NCBI RefSeq assembly: GCF_000730165.1 | Contig: NZ_CP022110.1 | Span: 310,001-374,000 of the forward strand | Direction of reading: 5' to 3' | Length of the DNA stretch: 64,000 nt | Source of the DNA: Nitrospirillum viridazoti CBAmc | GTDB lineage: Bacteria; Pseudomonadota; Alphaproteobacteria; Azospirillales; Azospirillaceae | Shown: in pieces, positions 51,136 through 59,377 of the stretch | Layout of the letters: each line of letters starts with the position of its first letter | How positions within the stretch are numbered: position 1 is the first letter of the stretch | The notes under the pieces: generated by a model | Databases searched by the model: none | What the model saw: only the letters and a program-made list of their open reading frames with translations | Told to the model about the DNA's origin: nothing | Program-made: the position numbers and the translations under genes

Positions 51136-51769
51136 GCCGATCATCGCCGTGCTGGATGACGATGCCGCCGTGCGGGATTCGCTGCGGCTGTTGCTGATGG
51201 CGTCGGGCTATCAGGTCGCGGTCTTTTCCTCACCCCTGGAGTTCCTGGACTCCGACGCGCCCGCGCGCTGCGCCTGCCTGGTGGTGGATGTGCGCATGCC
51301 CGGCCTGACCGGGCTGGAGGTCCAGGAACGGCTGGTCGCGGGCGGGTCCACCCTCCCCGTCATCGTCATGACCGGCCATGGCGATGTCCCCCTGGCGGTG
51401 GCGGCAATGAAGGCCGGGGCTCTGGACTTCATCGAAAAACCATTCGAGGAGGAGACGCTGCTCGCATCCCTGCAGTCGGCACTGTCCCGGCCCCGCGCCC
51501 TGGCCGACGTGGCTCCCCCCTCTGCCGGGGCGGAGACGCCGTCGCCGGAGGCGCTGGCCTGCCTGGACGCGCTGACGCCGCGGGAACTGGATGTGTTGCA
51601 GGGGCTGGTCGACGGCAAGCCCAACAAGATCATCGCCTTCGACCTGTCCATCAGCCCGCGTACCGTTGAAATCCACCGCGCCCGGGTGATGGAGAAGATG
51701 CGCGCCAGCAGCCTGTCCCATCTGGTGCGGCTGGCGCTGGCGGCAGGTATTCGCCCGAACGCGGGTTGA
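51125..51769 (+). CDS. fixJ: FixJ-type response regulator
   Basis: N-terminal receiver ([15 protein letters not shown] acidic pocket, phospho-Asp in [27 protein letters not shown] Lys) and a C-terminal LuxR-type HTH ([43 protein letters not shown]). 214 residues from the ATG at 51125 inside the fixL end. FixJ-phosphate normally activates fixK and other low-oxygen genes; a fixK-like gene is 660 bases downstream. The stop codon overlaps a FixK-type box. Confidence 0.93.
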   Translation: MTPEPIIAVLDDDAAVRDSLRLLLMASGYQVAVFSSPLEFLDSDAPARCACLVVDVRMPGLTGLEVQERLVAGGSTLPVIVMTGHGDVPLAVAAMKAGALDFIEKPFEEETLLASLQSALSRPRALADVAPPSAGAETPSPEALACLDALTPRELDVLQGLVDGKPNKIIAFDLSISPRTVEIHRARVMEKMRASSLSHLVRLALAAGIRPNAG

Positions 51770-51779
51770 CCCGCGTCAA
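51766..51779. promoter_or_regulatory. FixK/FNR-type binding site (anaerobox)
   Basis: TTGACCCGCGTCAA fits TTGA(C/T)-N4-(G/A)TCAA perfectly. It begins inside the last codons of fixJ and lies about 118 bases before the receiver gene at 51897. If centred near -41.5 it would place a start site near 51814, so the receiver gene is probably under FixK/FNR control, perhaps closing a feedback loop. Confidence 0.65.
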
Positions 51780-51896
51780 ACCCGGTCGGAATACGGGGAA
51801 ACCCTTATTACTCCTGTAGGCTTGAACACCTTAACTTCAAGCGGGTGGCCGGGTTGGCATCACCGCCGCCGGTGTAACGCCTTTAGGAGATTTGAT

Positions 51897-52274
51897 GTGG
51901 TCGAGATCGCGGCGGGACGGATCCATATCGTCGATGACGACGAGTCCGTCCGCGACTCCCTAAAGTTCCTGCTGCGGCTGTACGGCTTCGAGGTCGACCT
52001 TCACGCCTCTTGCCGGGACTTCGCCGCCGATTTCGATGGCGGTCGGGGGTGCCTGCTGCTTGACCAGCACATGCCCGGCATGACGGGCGTCGAGTTCGTG
52101 GAGGGGCACCGCGCCCTGCTGCGCCACCTGCCTGTCCTGATGATGTCCGCGAACATGGAGGCGGAGACGCGCGACCGGGCCCTTCGGGCCGGGGTGGCCG
52201 GCTTCCTGGACAAGCCCGTCGATACCGGCCGGCTGCTGGACGAGTTGCGGCGGCTGCTGGGCGGCCCTGCCTGA
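51897..52274 (+). CDS. Single-domain response regulator receiver
   Basis: 125 residues, receiver only: RIHIVDDDESVRDSLKFLLRLYGFEVDLHAS, phospho-Asp in CLLLDQHMPGMTG, LMMSANMEAET and FLDKPVD. The N-terminal pattern is closest to FixJ-type receivers, but there is no DNA-binding domain. It may compete with FixJ for phosphate from FixL or act as a phosphate sink, like FixT-type brakes in function though not in sequence (inference). The GTG at 51897 has AGGAGA 7 bases upstream. Confidence 0.82.
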   Translation: MVEIAAGRIHIVDDDESVRDSLKFLLRLYGFEVDLHASCRDFAADFDGGRGCLLLDQHMPGMTGVEFVEGHRALLRHLPVLMMSANMEAETRDRALRAGVAGFLDKPVDTGRLLDELRRLLGGPA

Positions 52275-52292
52275 AGGACCGTGGCTTTGCGC

Positions 52293-52328
52293 CCATAAGG
52301 GGTTTTACGCACCATAAGGGGTTTTACG
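52293..52328 (+). repeat. Tandem 17-bp promoter repeat upstream of fixK-like gene
   Basis: CCATAAGGGGTTTTACG occurs twice exactly, at 52293-52309 and 52312-52328, with a 19-base period (about two helical turns). It lies about 100-140 bases before the fixK-like start. The spacing suits side-by-side binding of a dimeric regulator; FixJ is the obvious candidate, but no proven consensus is available to me. Confidence 0.7.
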
Positions 52329-52430
52329 TAGGTAGAAGACCGAACTCATCAGGTGGAACGCCAGGCGCTACCGTTCTCTCATGAAACGACGACGGGCTGG
52401 TTCAGGCCCGACACGAACGGGAGCCCCCAG

Positions 52431-53174
52431 ATGACGCCATCGCTCGCCACCGCCTCGGCCGCCCCCCGCCAGCCCAGCCTGGCCGTCTTCAACGCGCTGC
52501 CGGCGCCGTCCGCCAGCCGGGCCGCATCGGCCGGCCCGTTCGCCCCTTGGGCGGACGAGGCTTCCGCCTACAGCCGGGACCAAGTGATCTTCTCGGAAGG
52601 CGACACGGCCAGCAGCGTGCGCATCATCACCTCCGGCATGGTCCGCATCCTGCGTATGATGGCTGACGGCCGGCGGCAGATCGTGGGCTTCCTGCAGCCC
52701 GGCGACATGCTGGGGCTGGCCATGGGCGGCACCTATCTCTATTCCGCCGAGGCCGTCACGCCCGTGACCTTGCGGCGCCTGTCCCGCACGCAGTTCGACA
52801 CGCTGCTGGAACGGGATCCCGAACTGCGCCTGCGCCTCCTGGCGGCCACCGCGACCGAACTGCAGGTGGCGCAGGAGCAGATGCTGCTGTTGGGTCGCAA
52901 GACCGCGCCGGAACGGCTGGCCAGCTTTCTGTTGCGCCAGGCCCGCCGGGTGACGCCTGAGCCTGAGGATCATTGCCGCATCTCGCTGCCCATGACCCGC
53001 ACCGACATCGCGGATTTCCTGGGGCTGACCATGGAAACGGTCTCCCGCGCCTTCACCAAGCTCAAGACCACCCACCTCGTCCGGCTGTTGCCCGACCAGA
53101 TGGTGGAACTGGTGGATGTCGAGGCCTTGATCGACTTGTCGGAGGGTGGCGGCCAGTCCGGCCTCATTCAATAG
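52431..53174 (+). CDS. fixK: Crp/Fnr-family regulator, FixK-like
   Basis: 247 residues. The cyclic nucleotide-binding-like beta-roll (VIFSEGDTASSVRIITSGMVRILRMMADGRRQIVGFLQPGDMLGL) is followed by a C-terminal winged HTH with DIADFLGLTMETVSRAFTKLK (recognition ETVSR). N-terminal Cys residues needed for the FNR iron-sulphur cluster are absent, so it is FixK-like and not directly oxygen sensing. The ATG at 52431 is used; a GTG at 52353 would extend it. It lies downstream of fixLJ. Its end overlaps the convergent ghrA-type gene by seven bases. Confidence 0.85.
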   Translation: MTPSLATASAAPRQPSLAVFNALPAPSASRAASAGPFAPWADEASAYSRDQVIFSEGDTASSVRIITSGMVRILRMMADGRRQIVGFLQPGDMLGLAMGGTYLYSAEAVTPVTLRRLSRTQFDTLLERDPELRLRLLAATATELQVAQEQMLLLGRKTAPERLASFLLRQARRVTPEPEDHCRISLPMTRTDIADFLGLTMETVSRAFTKLKTTHLVRLLPDQMVELVDVEALIDLSEGGGQSGLIQ

Positions 53175-54100
53175 CCGCGCCGCCGATCCACCAGGTTGAT
53201 CAGCGGCTGGCCCGCGGCCAGGCGCTTCAGCCCGCCCACCACCTGTTCCACCGCCGTGCGCGCTTGAGTAATGGCGGCGACGTGGGGGGTGACGGTCACC
53301 CTGGGGTGGGTCCAGAAGGGATGGTCGGCCGGCAACGGCTCCGTGCGGAAGACGTCCAGCGTGGCACCGGCCAGGTGGCCGCTGTTCAGCGCCGCCAGCA
53401 GATCCTCCTCCACCAGATGCCGCCCCCGGGCCGCGTTGATGACCACGGCACCCCGGGGCAGCTGGGCGAACAGGCCCGCGTCCAGGATGTTCTCCGTGTC
53501 CGGCGTCAGGGGCAGCAGGCAGACTAGGATGTCCGTGCGCGCCAGGAAGGGCGCCAGGCCCTCGGCCCCGTGATATGTCGCGATGCCGTCCAGTTGCTTC
53601 GGCGAGCGGCTCCAGCCCGCCACATCGAAGCGCAGGGCCTTCAGCACTTGGGCGGCGTCGCTGCCCAGGGCACCCAGGCCCAGGATGCCCACCCGCCGTT
53701 CCCGCGCCAGGTGCTGGTGGGTCAGCTGTTTCCAGACGACATCCCGCTGCTGCGCCTCGAACAGGGGGGCGTCGCGGTGCCAGCGCAGCACGTGCAGGCA
53801 GACATATTCGGTCATGCCCTCGGTCAGGCCCGGCTCCACCATGCGCACCAGCGGCAGGTCGGGTAGGGTGGGGTCGGCCAACAGGGCGTCGACTCCGGCG
53901 CCGAGCGAGAAGATGACCTTCAGCTTGGGCAGGCTGGCCAGCAGGCCCGCCGGCGGCTTCCACACCAGGGCATAGTCGATCTCCGCGGGGTCGCCCATGC
54001 CCTCCGGCCACACGCGTACATCCAGCTCAGGCAATTGGGCCTTCAGCTCATTCACCCAGTCCTCGGCATGATCGTGGGCGGAGACGAACAGCAGGGCCAT
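53168..54100 (-). CDS. ghrA: D-2-hydroxyacid dehydrogenase, GhrA-type glyoxylate/hydroxypyruvate reductase
   Basis: NAD(P)H-dependent reduction of glyoxylate or hydroxypyruvate (substrate by similarity). 310 residues: SLGAGVDALL near residue 65, the Rossmann loop VGILGLGALGSDAAQVL, LLPLTPDTENILDAGLFAQLPRGAVVINAARG (catalytic Arg in adjacent strands), DVFRTEPLPADHPFW with catalytic Glu, and HVAAIT with catalytic His. ATG at 54100. Unlike FixK its function is metabolic; the seven-base 3' overlap is with an opposite-strand gene. Confidence 0.88.
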   Translation of the reverse strand: MALLFVSAHDHAEDWVNELKAQLPELDVRVWPEGMGDPAEIDYALVWKPPAGLLASLPKLKVIFSLGAGVDALLADPTLPDLPLVRMVEPGLTEGMTEYVCLHVLRWHRDAPLFEAQQRDVVWKQLTHQHLARERRVGILGLGALGSDAAQVLKALRFDVAGWSRSPKQLDGIATYHGAEGLAPFLARTDILVCLLPLTPDTENILDAGLFAQLPRGAVVINAARGRHLVEEDLLAALNSGHLAGATLDVFRTEPLPADHPFWTHPRVTVTPHVAAITQARTAVEQVVGGLKRLAAGQPLINLVDRRRGY

Positions 54101-54127
54101 AGCGCGATCCCGGTATCGAGAGATGAA

Positions 54128-54248
54128 CCAACAGCATGAGGCTTGGACTCATGCTGTTGGAGGCCGGCGACTGCCGGCCCCCGGAGCGAGTACCGCAGGG
54201 CGGAGCGAGGAAGCCGAGCCAGCGGATGCTGGCGCCCGGCGCTTGAGG
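54128..54248 (+). repeat. Dispersed intergenic stem-loop repeat, copy D
   Basis: Between the codirectional ghrA-type gene and pheA. Hairpin one CCAACAGCATGAG-N7-CTCATGCTGTTGG, hairpin two GCCGGC-gact-GCCGGC, middle block CCGGAGCGAGTACCG with GGAGCGAGGAAGCC, hairpin three GCCAGC-ggat-GCTGGC, end GCCCGGCGCTTGAGG. A further perfect 12-bp hairpin (GACCGTTGATCG, 54250-54277) abuts it. Confidence 0.8.
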
Positions 54249-54285
54249 GGACCGTTGATCGGTGACGATCAACGGTCAGCAAAAA

Positions 54286-55158
54286 TTAATCCTGCCCGTC
54301 GTCGCGCTGGCTGCTTTCGGAGCGGAAGGGGTGGGCGGGGTAGACGCCCAGGATCTTCAGTTCGCGGGCGAAGAAATCCAGCTCCTCCAGCGCCAGGCGC
54401 AGGGGCCGGTCCTCGGGGTGGCCTTCCACGTCGGCGTAGAACTGGGTGGAGGTGAAGCGGCCGCCCACCATGTAGCTTTCCAGCTTGGTCATGTTGATGC
54501 CGTTGGTGGCGAAGCCGCCCATGGCCTTGTACAGGGCCGCCGGCACGCTGCGCACCCGGAAGACGAAGCTGGTGATGACGGGGCCCGCCCCGCGCGGCGC
54601 CGGCTTGGGCTCCCGCGATAGGATCAGGAAGCGGGTGGTGTTGTGCTCCGCATCCTCGATGCCGCGCGCCAGCACCTCCAGCCCATAAATCTGGGCGGCC
54701 AGTTCCGAGGCGATGGCGCCCTGGGTCAGGTCGCCCCACTTGGCCACGTCGGCGGCGGCGCCGGCCGTGTCGGCATGGGTGATGGGCGCCATGCCGTGGG
54801 CACGCAGATAGCCGCGGCACTGCGACAGCGCCTGGATGTGGGAATGCACCTGTTTCAGGCCGGCGATGGTCGCCCCCTTGGGCGCCACCAGGCAATGGAC
54901 CACGCGCTGGAAATGCTCACCGATGATGTGCAGGCCGCCCTGGGGCAACAGGTGGTGCATGTCGGCCACGCGGCCGGCCACCGAATTCTCGATGGGAATC
55001 ATGGCCAGGCGGGCACGGCCCTCCGTCACGGCGGCGAAGGCGTCCTCGAACGAGTGGCAGGGCAGGGGAACCATGTCCGGAAACACCTGGCGGCACGCCA
55101 TGTCGGAATTGGCGCCCGGCGCCCCCTGGTAGGCGATGGTGTTGTCGGCACTGGACAT
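54286..55158 (-). CDS. pheA: Prephenate dehydratase with ACT domain
   Basis: Converts prephenate to phenylpyruvate in phenylalanine synthesis. 290 residues: N-terminal AYQGAPGANSDMA, MIPIENSVAGRVADMHHLL, the catalytic TRF in AEHNTTRFLIL (near 185), and a C-terminal ACT domain (FRVRSVPAALYKAMGGFATNGINMTKLESY) for phenylalanine feedback. No chorismate mutase domain is present. The start is the ATG at 55158 with GAGGG 7 bases upstream; that site is the terminal motif of repeat copy E. The open frame runs on upstream without similarity. Confidence 0.95.
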   Translation of the reverse strand: MSSADNTIAYQGAPGANSDMACRQVFPDMVPLPCHSFEDAFAAVTEGRARLAMIPIENSVAGRVADMHHLLPQGGLHIIGEHFQRVVHCLVAPKGATIAGLKQVHSHIQALSQCRGYLRAHGMAPITHADTAGAAADVAKWGDLTQGAIASELAAQIYGLEVLARGIEDAEHNTTRFLILSREPKPAPRGAGPVITSFVFRVRSVPAALYKAMGGFATNGINMTKLESYMVGGRFTSTQFYADVEGHPEDRPLRLALEELDFFARELKILGVYPAHPFRSESSQRDDGQD

Positions 55159-55166
55159 GTTTTTTC

Positions 55167-55306
55167 CCTCAAACGCCGGGCCGCATCCGTGGCCTTGGCT
55201 TCCTTGCTTCTCAGTCCGCTTCGCTTCCCGAAAGGCTGCGGCGGCCCTTTCCCATATATCGCGGTCGCATCCTACAACGGCATGAGCCGGTATCTCATGC
55301 CGTTGG
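55167..55306 (-). repeat. Dispersed intergenic stem-loop repeat, copy E, at the pheA ribosome binding site
   Basis: On the minus strand: hairpin one CCAACGGCATGAG-ataccgg-CTCATGCCGTTG, then AGGATGCGACCGCG, the middle block AGCGGACTGAGAAGCAAGG (one or two differences from copy C), and the end GGCCCGGCGTTTGAGGG. The closing GAGGG is the Shine-Dalgarno of pheA. It lies in the 164-base gap between kdsB and pheA and would be transcribed with them. Confidence 0.8.
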
Positions 55307-55322
55307 AATTGCTTGGCTGGTA

Positions 55323-56096
55323 TTACTTGGCGGAGATAAGGGCGCGGGCGCGCTCTAAATCCTCCGGCGTGTCCACGCCCAGGGGCACGGCGTCCACCAC
55401 CGCCACGTCGATGCGCATGCCGTTGGCCAGCGCCCGCAGCTGCTCCAGCTTCTCGCGCTGTTCCAAGGCCGCGGGGGGCAAGGCGACGAAGCGGGCCAGG
55501 GCCTCGCGGCGATAGGCGTAAAGCCCGATGTGGTGATAGTGCGGGCCGGCACCCCAGGGGGTGGTGGTGCGGGTGAAGTACAGGGCGCGGCCCACGCGGG
55601 CGCCCGGCGCCAGCTCGACCACAGCCTTGACCACGTTGGGGTTGTGCCGCTCCTCCTCCACCGTGATCTCCACCGCCAGGGTGGCGATGTCCACCGCCGG
55701 GTTGGCCAGCGGGCCGAAGGCGGCGCGCACCGTGGCCGGCTCCACCGTCGGCAAATCGCCCTGGACGTTGACCACGGCGTCGTGCCGCCCCTCCCGGTCC
55801 ACCAGGCGCAGCGCCTCGTGGATGCGGTCGGAGCCGGAGGGGTGGTCGGGGTTGGTCAGCACCGCCTGGCCGCCGGCGTCGCGCACCGCCTCGACGATTT
55901 CCTTTTCCGCCGCCGCCACCAGCACCGGGCCGATGTCGGCCTCCGCCGCGCGCCGCCACACCTGCACGATCATGGGCGCGCCGCCGATGTCGGCCAGCGG
56001 CTTGTTGGGCAGGCGGGTGGAGGCCATCCGCGCCGGAATGATCACGATGGGGGCTTTGGGCGCACCCAGGGGAGAGGCGGCGGGGCTTGAAGACAT
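55323..56096 (-). CDS. kdsB: 3-deoxy-manno-octulosonate cytidylyltransferase
   Basis: Activates KDO as CMP-KDO for the LPS inner core. 257 residues: N-terminal [57 protein letters not shown] and [13 protein letters not shown]...LEQLRAL, all standard for KdsB. The start is the ATG at 56096 (MSSSPAAS); a longer frame to 56150 exists. KdsB next to pheA is a common alphaproteobacterial pair, together with the divergent cytochrome c gene at 56370. Confidence 0.95.
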   Translation of the reverse strand: MSSSPAASPLGAPKAPIVIIPARMASTRLPNKPLADIGGAPMIVQVWRRAAEADIGPVLVAAAEKEIVEAVRDAGGQAVLTNPDHPSGSDRIHEALRLVDREGRHDAVVNVQGDLPTVEPATVRAAFGPLANPAVDIATLAVEITVEEERHNPNVVKAVVELAPGARVGRALYFTRTTTPWGAGPHYHHIGLYAYRREALARFVALPPAALEQREKLEQLRALANGMRIDVAVVDAVPLGVDTPEDLERARALISAK

Positions 56097-56369
56097 GGGG
56101 CTTCGGCCTACGATTTGATTTGGCTCATGGCTGGGGCAGGCGTGCGACATTTACCTCCCATGGTCAAGCCGGTTTGCAGGCAGGGCGCCGAACTATCTTG
56201 CCCTGGTTGAACAGGCCGCTTATCGTCGCCCGGAATTTGGGAGAATGATGGCCGGACCATAACGGCCCCGGGCATCGACAAGCGTCACCCCCTGGCGTTA
56301 ACCTGGACGCGCAGGAACCATAACCAGCACGCGCATGGCAAACAGCGTGGGACATGAGGGCTTGATCTG

Positions 56370-56909
56370 ATGGCGGGTAGCTTCTTCAACAAGATTTCCA
56401 TGGCCATTCTGTTGGGCGCGCTGATCGCCCTGCTGGCGGGGTTCATCGCCAAGAAGGCCGTGCACCCGACGATGTTGACCGAGAACGTGTACAAGATCGA
56501 AGGCGTGGAGGCGGCCCCGGCCGCGGGTGGTGAGCCGGCGGCGCCGGCCAAGCCCGATCCCGTCACGCCGGCCCTGGCCAGCGCCAGCGCCGAGAACGGC
56601 GCCAAGCTGACCAAGGTCTGCCAGGCCTGCCACACCTTCGACAAGGGCGGCCCGGCCAAGGTGGGCCCCAACCTGTGGGGCATCATCGGCAACAAGCAGG
56701 GTCATATGGAGGGCTTCGCCTACTCCGACGCGATCAAGAAGCTGGGCGGCACCTGGGATTACGAAAAGCTGAACGAGTTCCTGGCCAGCCCCAAGACCTA
56801 TGCCCCGGGCACCAAGATGACCTTTGCCGGCTTCAAGTCCGTCAAGGACCGCGCCGACGTGATCGCCTATCTGCGCAGCCAGGCCGACAGCCCGGCCCCG
56901 CTGCCCTGA
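56370..56909 (+). CDS. Membrane-anchored cytochrome c (CycM/c552 type)
   Basis: Mono-haem class I cytochrome c, 179 residues. An uncleaved N-terminal membrane anchor (ILLGALIALLAGFIAKKAV, about 13-31), a Pro/Ala-rich linker and a haem domain with CQACH near residue 91 and an axial Met in PGTKMTFAGFK. It probably carries electrons from the bc1 complex to terminal oxidases. Divergent from kdsB, a conserved alphaproteobacterial arrangement. A terminator follows. Confidence 0.93.
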   Translation: MAGSFFNKISMAILLGALIALLAGFIAKKAVHPTMLTENVYKIEGVEAAPAAGGEPAAPAKPDPVTPALASASAENGAKLTKVCQACHTFDKGGPAKVGPNLWGIIGNKQGHMEGFAYSDAIKKLGGTWDYEKLNEFLASPKTYAPGTKMTFAGFKSVKDRADVIAYLRSQADSPAPLP

Positions 56910-56979
56910 GAAGGCGGGTGCGCTTAAGGGATAGTCGGCCGCCTTGGGTTTGAGGCGGCGGCCTCTCCGGTATAAAAGC

Positions 56980-57011
56980 AGGGGCGGTCCCAGCCGGGGC
57001 CGCCCCTCTTT
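56980..57011 (+). terminator. Rho-independent terminator of the cytochrome c gene
   Basis: AGGGGCGG (56980-56987) pairs with CCGCCCCT (57000-57007), followed by CTTTG. A second GC-rich inverted repeat, GGCCGCC...GGCGGCC, precedes it at about 56937-56963. Confidence 0.7.
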
Positions 57012-57038
57012 GCATCTCCCGCTTCCCAGGAAGAACCC

Positions 57039-57824
57039 ATGACCACGCCCGTGCCTGACGACCTCATCGCCCTGGCCCACCGCATGGCGGAGTCGGCGGG
57101 CGCCGTCATCCGCCGCTATTTCCGGGCGGATGTGGAGATCGACGCCAAGTCCAACCTGACGCCGGTCACCATCGCCGACCGCCAGGCGGAAGAGGCGCTG
57201 CGCGCCCTGCTGGCGGCCGAGCGCCCCGACGACGGCATCCTGGGCGAGGAACTGGGCACCCACGGCCTGGACCGGGAGTATGTCTGGGTGCTGGATCCCA
57301 TCGACGGCACCAAGAGCTTCATGACCGGCCGCCCCATCTTCGGCACCCTGATCGGCCTGCTGCGCCACGGCCGACCGGTGCTGGGCGTGATCGACCAGCC
57401 CATCCTGGGCGAGCGGTGGATTGGCGGCGCGGGCCACCCCACCCGCTTCAACGGCACGCCGGTGCGCACCCGCGCCTGCGCCACCCTGGCGGAGGCGACG
57501 GTGACCACCACCAGCCCTGACATGTTCAAGGGCGTGGAGGCCGAGCGCTTCGCCCAACTCAAGGCCGCCTCGCGCTACGTCGTCTACGGCAGCGATTGTT
57601 ACGGCTACGCCCAGGTGGCCAACGGCTGGCTGGACATCTCTGTGGAGCGCGACCTGGCACCCTGGGACTGGGCCGCCCTGGTGCCGGTGGTAGAGGGCGC
57701 CGGCGGCCGCATGACCGACTGGCAGGGCTGCGACCTGGTGCTGGGCGCGGTGGGCGAGGTGGTGGCGTCCGGCGACGCCCGGGCGCATGCCCAGGCGCTG
57801 GCCATCATGGGCGGGGACGCCTGA
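57039..57824 (+). CDS. hisN: Histidinol-phosphatase of the inositol monophosphatase family
   Basis: Mg-dependent phosphatase of the IMPase fold. 261 residues: GAVIRRYFRADVEIDAKSN, DDGILGEELGTHG (metal Glu), VWVLDPIDGTKSFMTGRP (metal Asp residues and the family signature) and APWDWAALVPVVEGAGG near the C-terminus. The short length and pattern match HisN, which catalyses the penultimate step of histidine synthesis in many alphaproteobacteria. AGGAAG precedes the ATG at 57039. An inositol phosphatase role cannot be excluded. Confidence 0.88.
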   Translation: MTTPVPDDLIALAHRMAESAGAVIRRYFRADVEIDAKSNLTPVTIADRQAEEALRALLAAERPDDGILGEELGTHGLDREYVWVLDPIDGTKSFMTGRPIFGTLIGLLRHGRPVLGVIDQPILGERWIGGAGHPTRFNGTPVRTRACATLAEATVTTTSPDMFKGVEAERFAQLKAASRYVVYGSDCYGYAQVANGWLDISVERDLAPWDWAALVPVVEGAGGRMTDWQGCDLVLGAVGEVVASGDARAHAQALAIMGGDA

Positions 57825-57836
57825 GTCCGCACCCCG

Positions 57837-58253
57837 TTAAGGAGCGGAGATCACCAGGGTTTCGTAGGCGACCTCCACCGACTCCACGGCCACCTCGTTG
57901 CCTTCGGACTTCAGGTCCGTGCCGGTGAGCTTGGTCGGCCAGGCGTTGTTCAGGGTCCACACCCTCTTGGGCGCGCCGGTCTCGTCCAGCAGGCCGATCA
58001 CCATCGTCTGGCGCGCGATGGTGTTCAGCTGGATCTGGTTGACCCAATTCCAAAGGGCGGAGTCGTTTGCCAAGACGCCCTTGCGCAGGGTGACGTTTCC
58101 GACCTTGCCCAAGACCGGCCCCGTGGCGGAGGCGGTGGCCTCGGTGTCCAGCCCCGTCACTTCCTGGAAGGTGGCTGCGATGGTGCCGCCCAACTGCACT
58201 GAGAAATAGAACTTGGGCAGCGGCCAGGTGCTGGTCTGCGTTTCCCCCGACAT
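57837..58253 (-). CDS. Lone phage tail-tube-like protein (gp19 family)
   Basis: 138 residues of the T4 gp19-like/contractile tail tube superfamily: PLPKFYFSVQLGGTIAATFQEVTGLDTEA at the N-terminus, a long KVGNVTLRKGVLANDSALWNWVNQ core and a C-terminal WPTKLTGTDLKSEGNEVAVESVEVAYE, the usual family ending. It could form a hexameric inner tube of a phage tail or extracellular contractile injection system. No sheath, baseplate or spike gene is adjacent. ATG at 58253 with GGGGGAAAG upstream. It sits tightly between hisN and nudC. Confidence 0.85.
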   Translation of the reverse strand: MSGETQTSTWPLPKFYFSVQLGGTIAATFQEVTGLDTEATASATGPVLGKVGNVTLRKGVLANDSALWNWVNQIQLNTIARQTMVIGLLDETGAPKRVWTLNNAWPTKLTGTDLKSEGNEVAVESVEVAYETLVISAP

Positions 58254-58281
58254 GGTGCTTTCCCCCGATTTGGTCGATCGC

Positions 58282-59244
58282 CTAAACCTCACCCTCCAGC
58301 CAATCCTCGATCAGGCGGCGGGCGATGCTGTCGCCGGGGGGAATGCGCAGGCTGCCGTCCGGGGGGCCGCTGCGCAGGCTGGCCTGGTACACCTCATCCC
58401 GGCTGAACCAGCGCGCGTCCTCCAGCTCCTCCAAATCCACCTTCAGCTCCGTGGTCACGGCGCGGGCGTGGAAGCCCAGCATGAGGGAGGAGGGGAAGGG
58501 CCACGGCTGGGAGGACTGGTAGCGCACGTCCGTCACCTGGATGCCCGCCTCCTCCATCACCTCGCGCGCCACCGCCTCCTCCAGGCTTTCGCCCGGTTCC
58601 ACGAAGCCGGCCAGGGTGGAATACATGCCTTGGCCGAATCGGGCCTGCCGGCCCATGACGCAGCGGTCGCCGTCATGCACCAGCATGATCACCGCCGGAT
58701 CGGTGCGGGGGAAGTGCAGGGTCTTGCAGTCGGGGTTGGTGCAGCGGCGGACATGCCCGCCCTCGATCACCTCGGTCACCGTGCCGCAGACGCCGCAGAA
58801 GCGGTGGCGCTGGTGCCAGCCCAGCAGGCCCCGCACATAGGCCAGCAGGCTGGCGGTGGACCGGTCCACCTGATGGGCCAGGGTGCGCAGCTCTGTCGGC
58901 GTGCCCAGGCCCAGCAGATCGGGGTGACCTTCCTCCAGCCCGGACAGGTCGACGGCGAAATGGGCGATGTCCCCCTCCACGCCCAGGAAGGCGGGGGCCA
59001 GGGTCGCGGCCTCGCGCCACCACGGGCTGCCGGGGTCGAGATAGGCCGGCCGCACCGCAGTCTCCGCCCCGTCGGGCACCCCTTGAGGCGGGGATGCCAC
59101 CAGGAACTGGCCGCGCCAGACGGCCAGGAATCGGCTTTCGGGGGCCGCCAGGCGCTGGGCCAGCCAGTCGGCCTGCTTGCGGGCGACGGTGGCGCGGTCC
59201 AGGCCGGCGCCGGTGTAGAAGTTTTTCTGGGACCGGTTCGTCAT
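58282..59244 (-). CDS. nudC: NAD+ diphosphatase / NADH pyrophosphatase (Nudix)
   Basis: Hydrolyses NAD(H) to NMN(H) and AMP and may remove NAD caps from RNA. 320 residues: an N-terminal domain, a zinc ribbon (FCGVCG...CTNPDC), and a C-terminal Nudix box GFVEPGESLEEAVAREVMEEAGI followed by the NudC signature SSQPWPFPSSLMLGF (SQPWPFPxS). ATG at 59244; ATG at 59253 is an alternative. Divergent from the SRP RNA gene. Confidence 0.94.
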   Translation of the reverse strand: MTNRSQKNFYTGAGLDRATVARKQADWLAQRLAAPESRFLAVWRGQFLVASPPQGVPDGAETAVRPAYLDPGSPWWREAATLAPAFLGVEGDIAHFAVDLSGLEEGHPDLLGLGTPTELRTLAHQVDRSTASLLAYVRGLLGWHQRHRFCGVCGTVTEVIEGGHVRRCTNPDCKTLHFPRTDPAVIMLVHDGDRCVMGRQARFGQGMYSTLAGFVEPGESLEEAVAREVMEEAGIQVTDVRYQSSQPWPFPSSLMLGFHARAVTTELKVDLEELEDARWFSRDEVYQASLRSGPPDGSLRIPPGDSIARRLIEDWLEGEV

Positions 59245-59377
59245 GATCACCATTCGTCTCACGATGGGACCGGAGCGGGCAAGGCCACCCCTCGTCATGC
59301 GGCGCATCGGAAGGGGCGGGTCGGCCCTGCCGCCTTTTCACTTGCTATGGGGCGGGTCGATGCCGATATATGGCGGC

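Noticed and set aside
54250-54277. Perfect 12-bp hairpin after pheA as a terminator
   Set aside because: Neither strand has a T-tract after the stem, so Rho-independent termination is not supported. It is more likely part of, or next to, the repeat element.
55159-55959. Upstream extension of the pheA frame (557 codons in total)
   Set aside because: The extension is antisense-like Gly/Arg-rich text through kdsB. Homology and the GAGGG site support the start at 55158.
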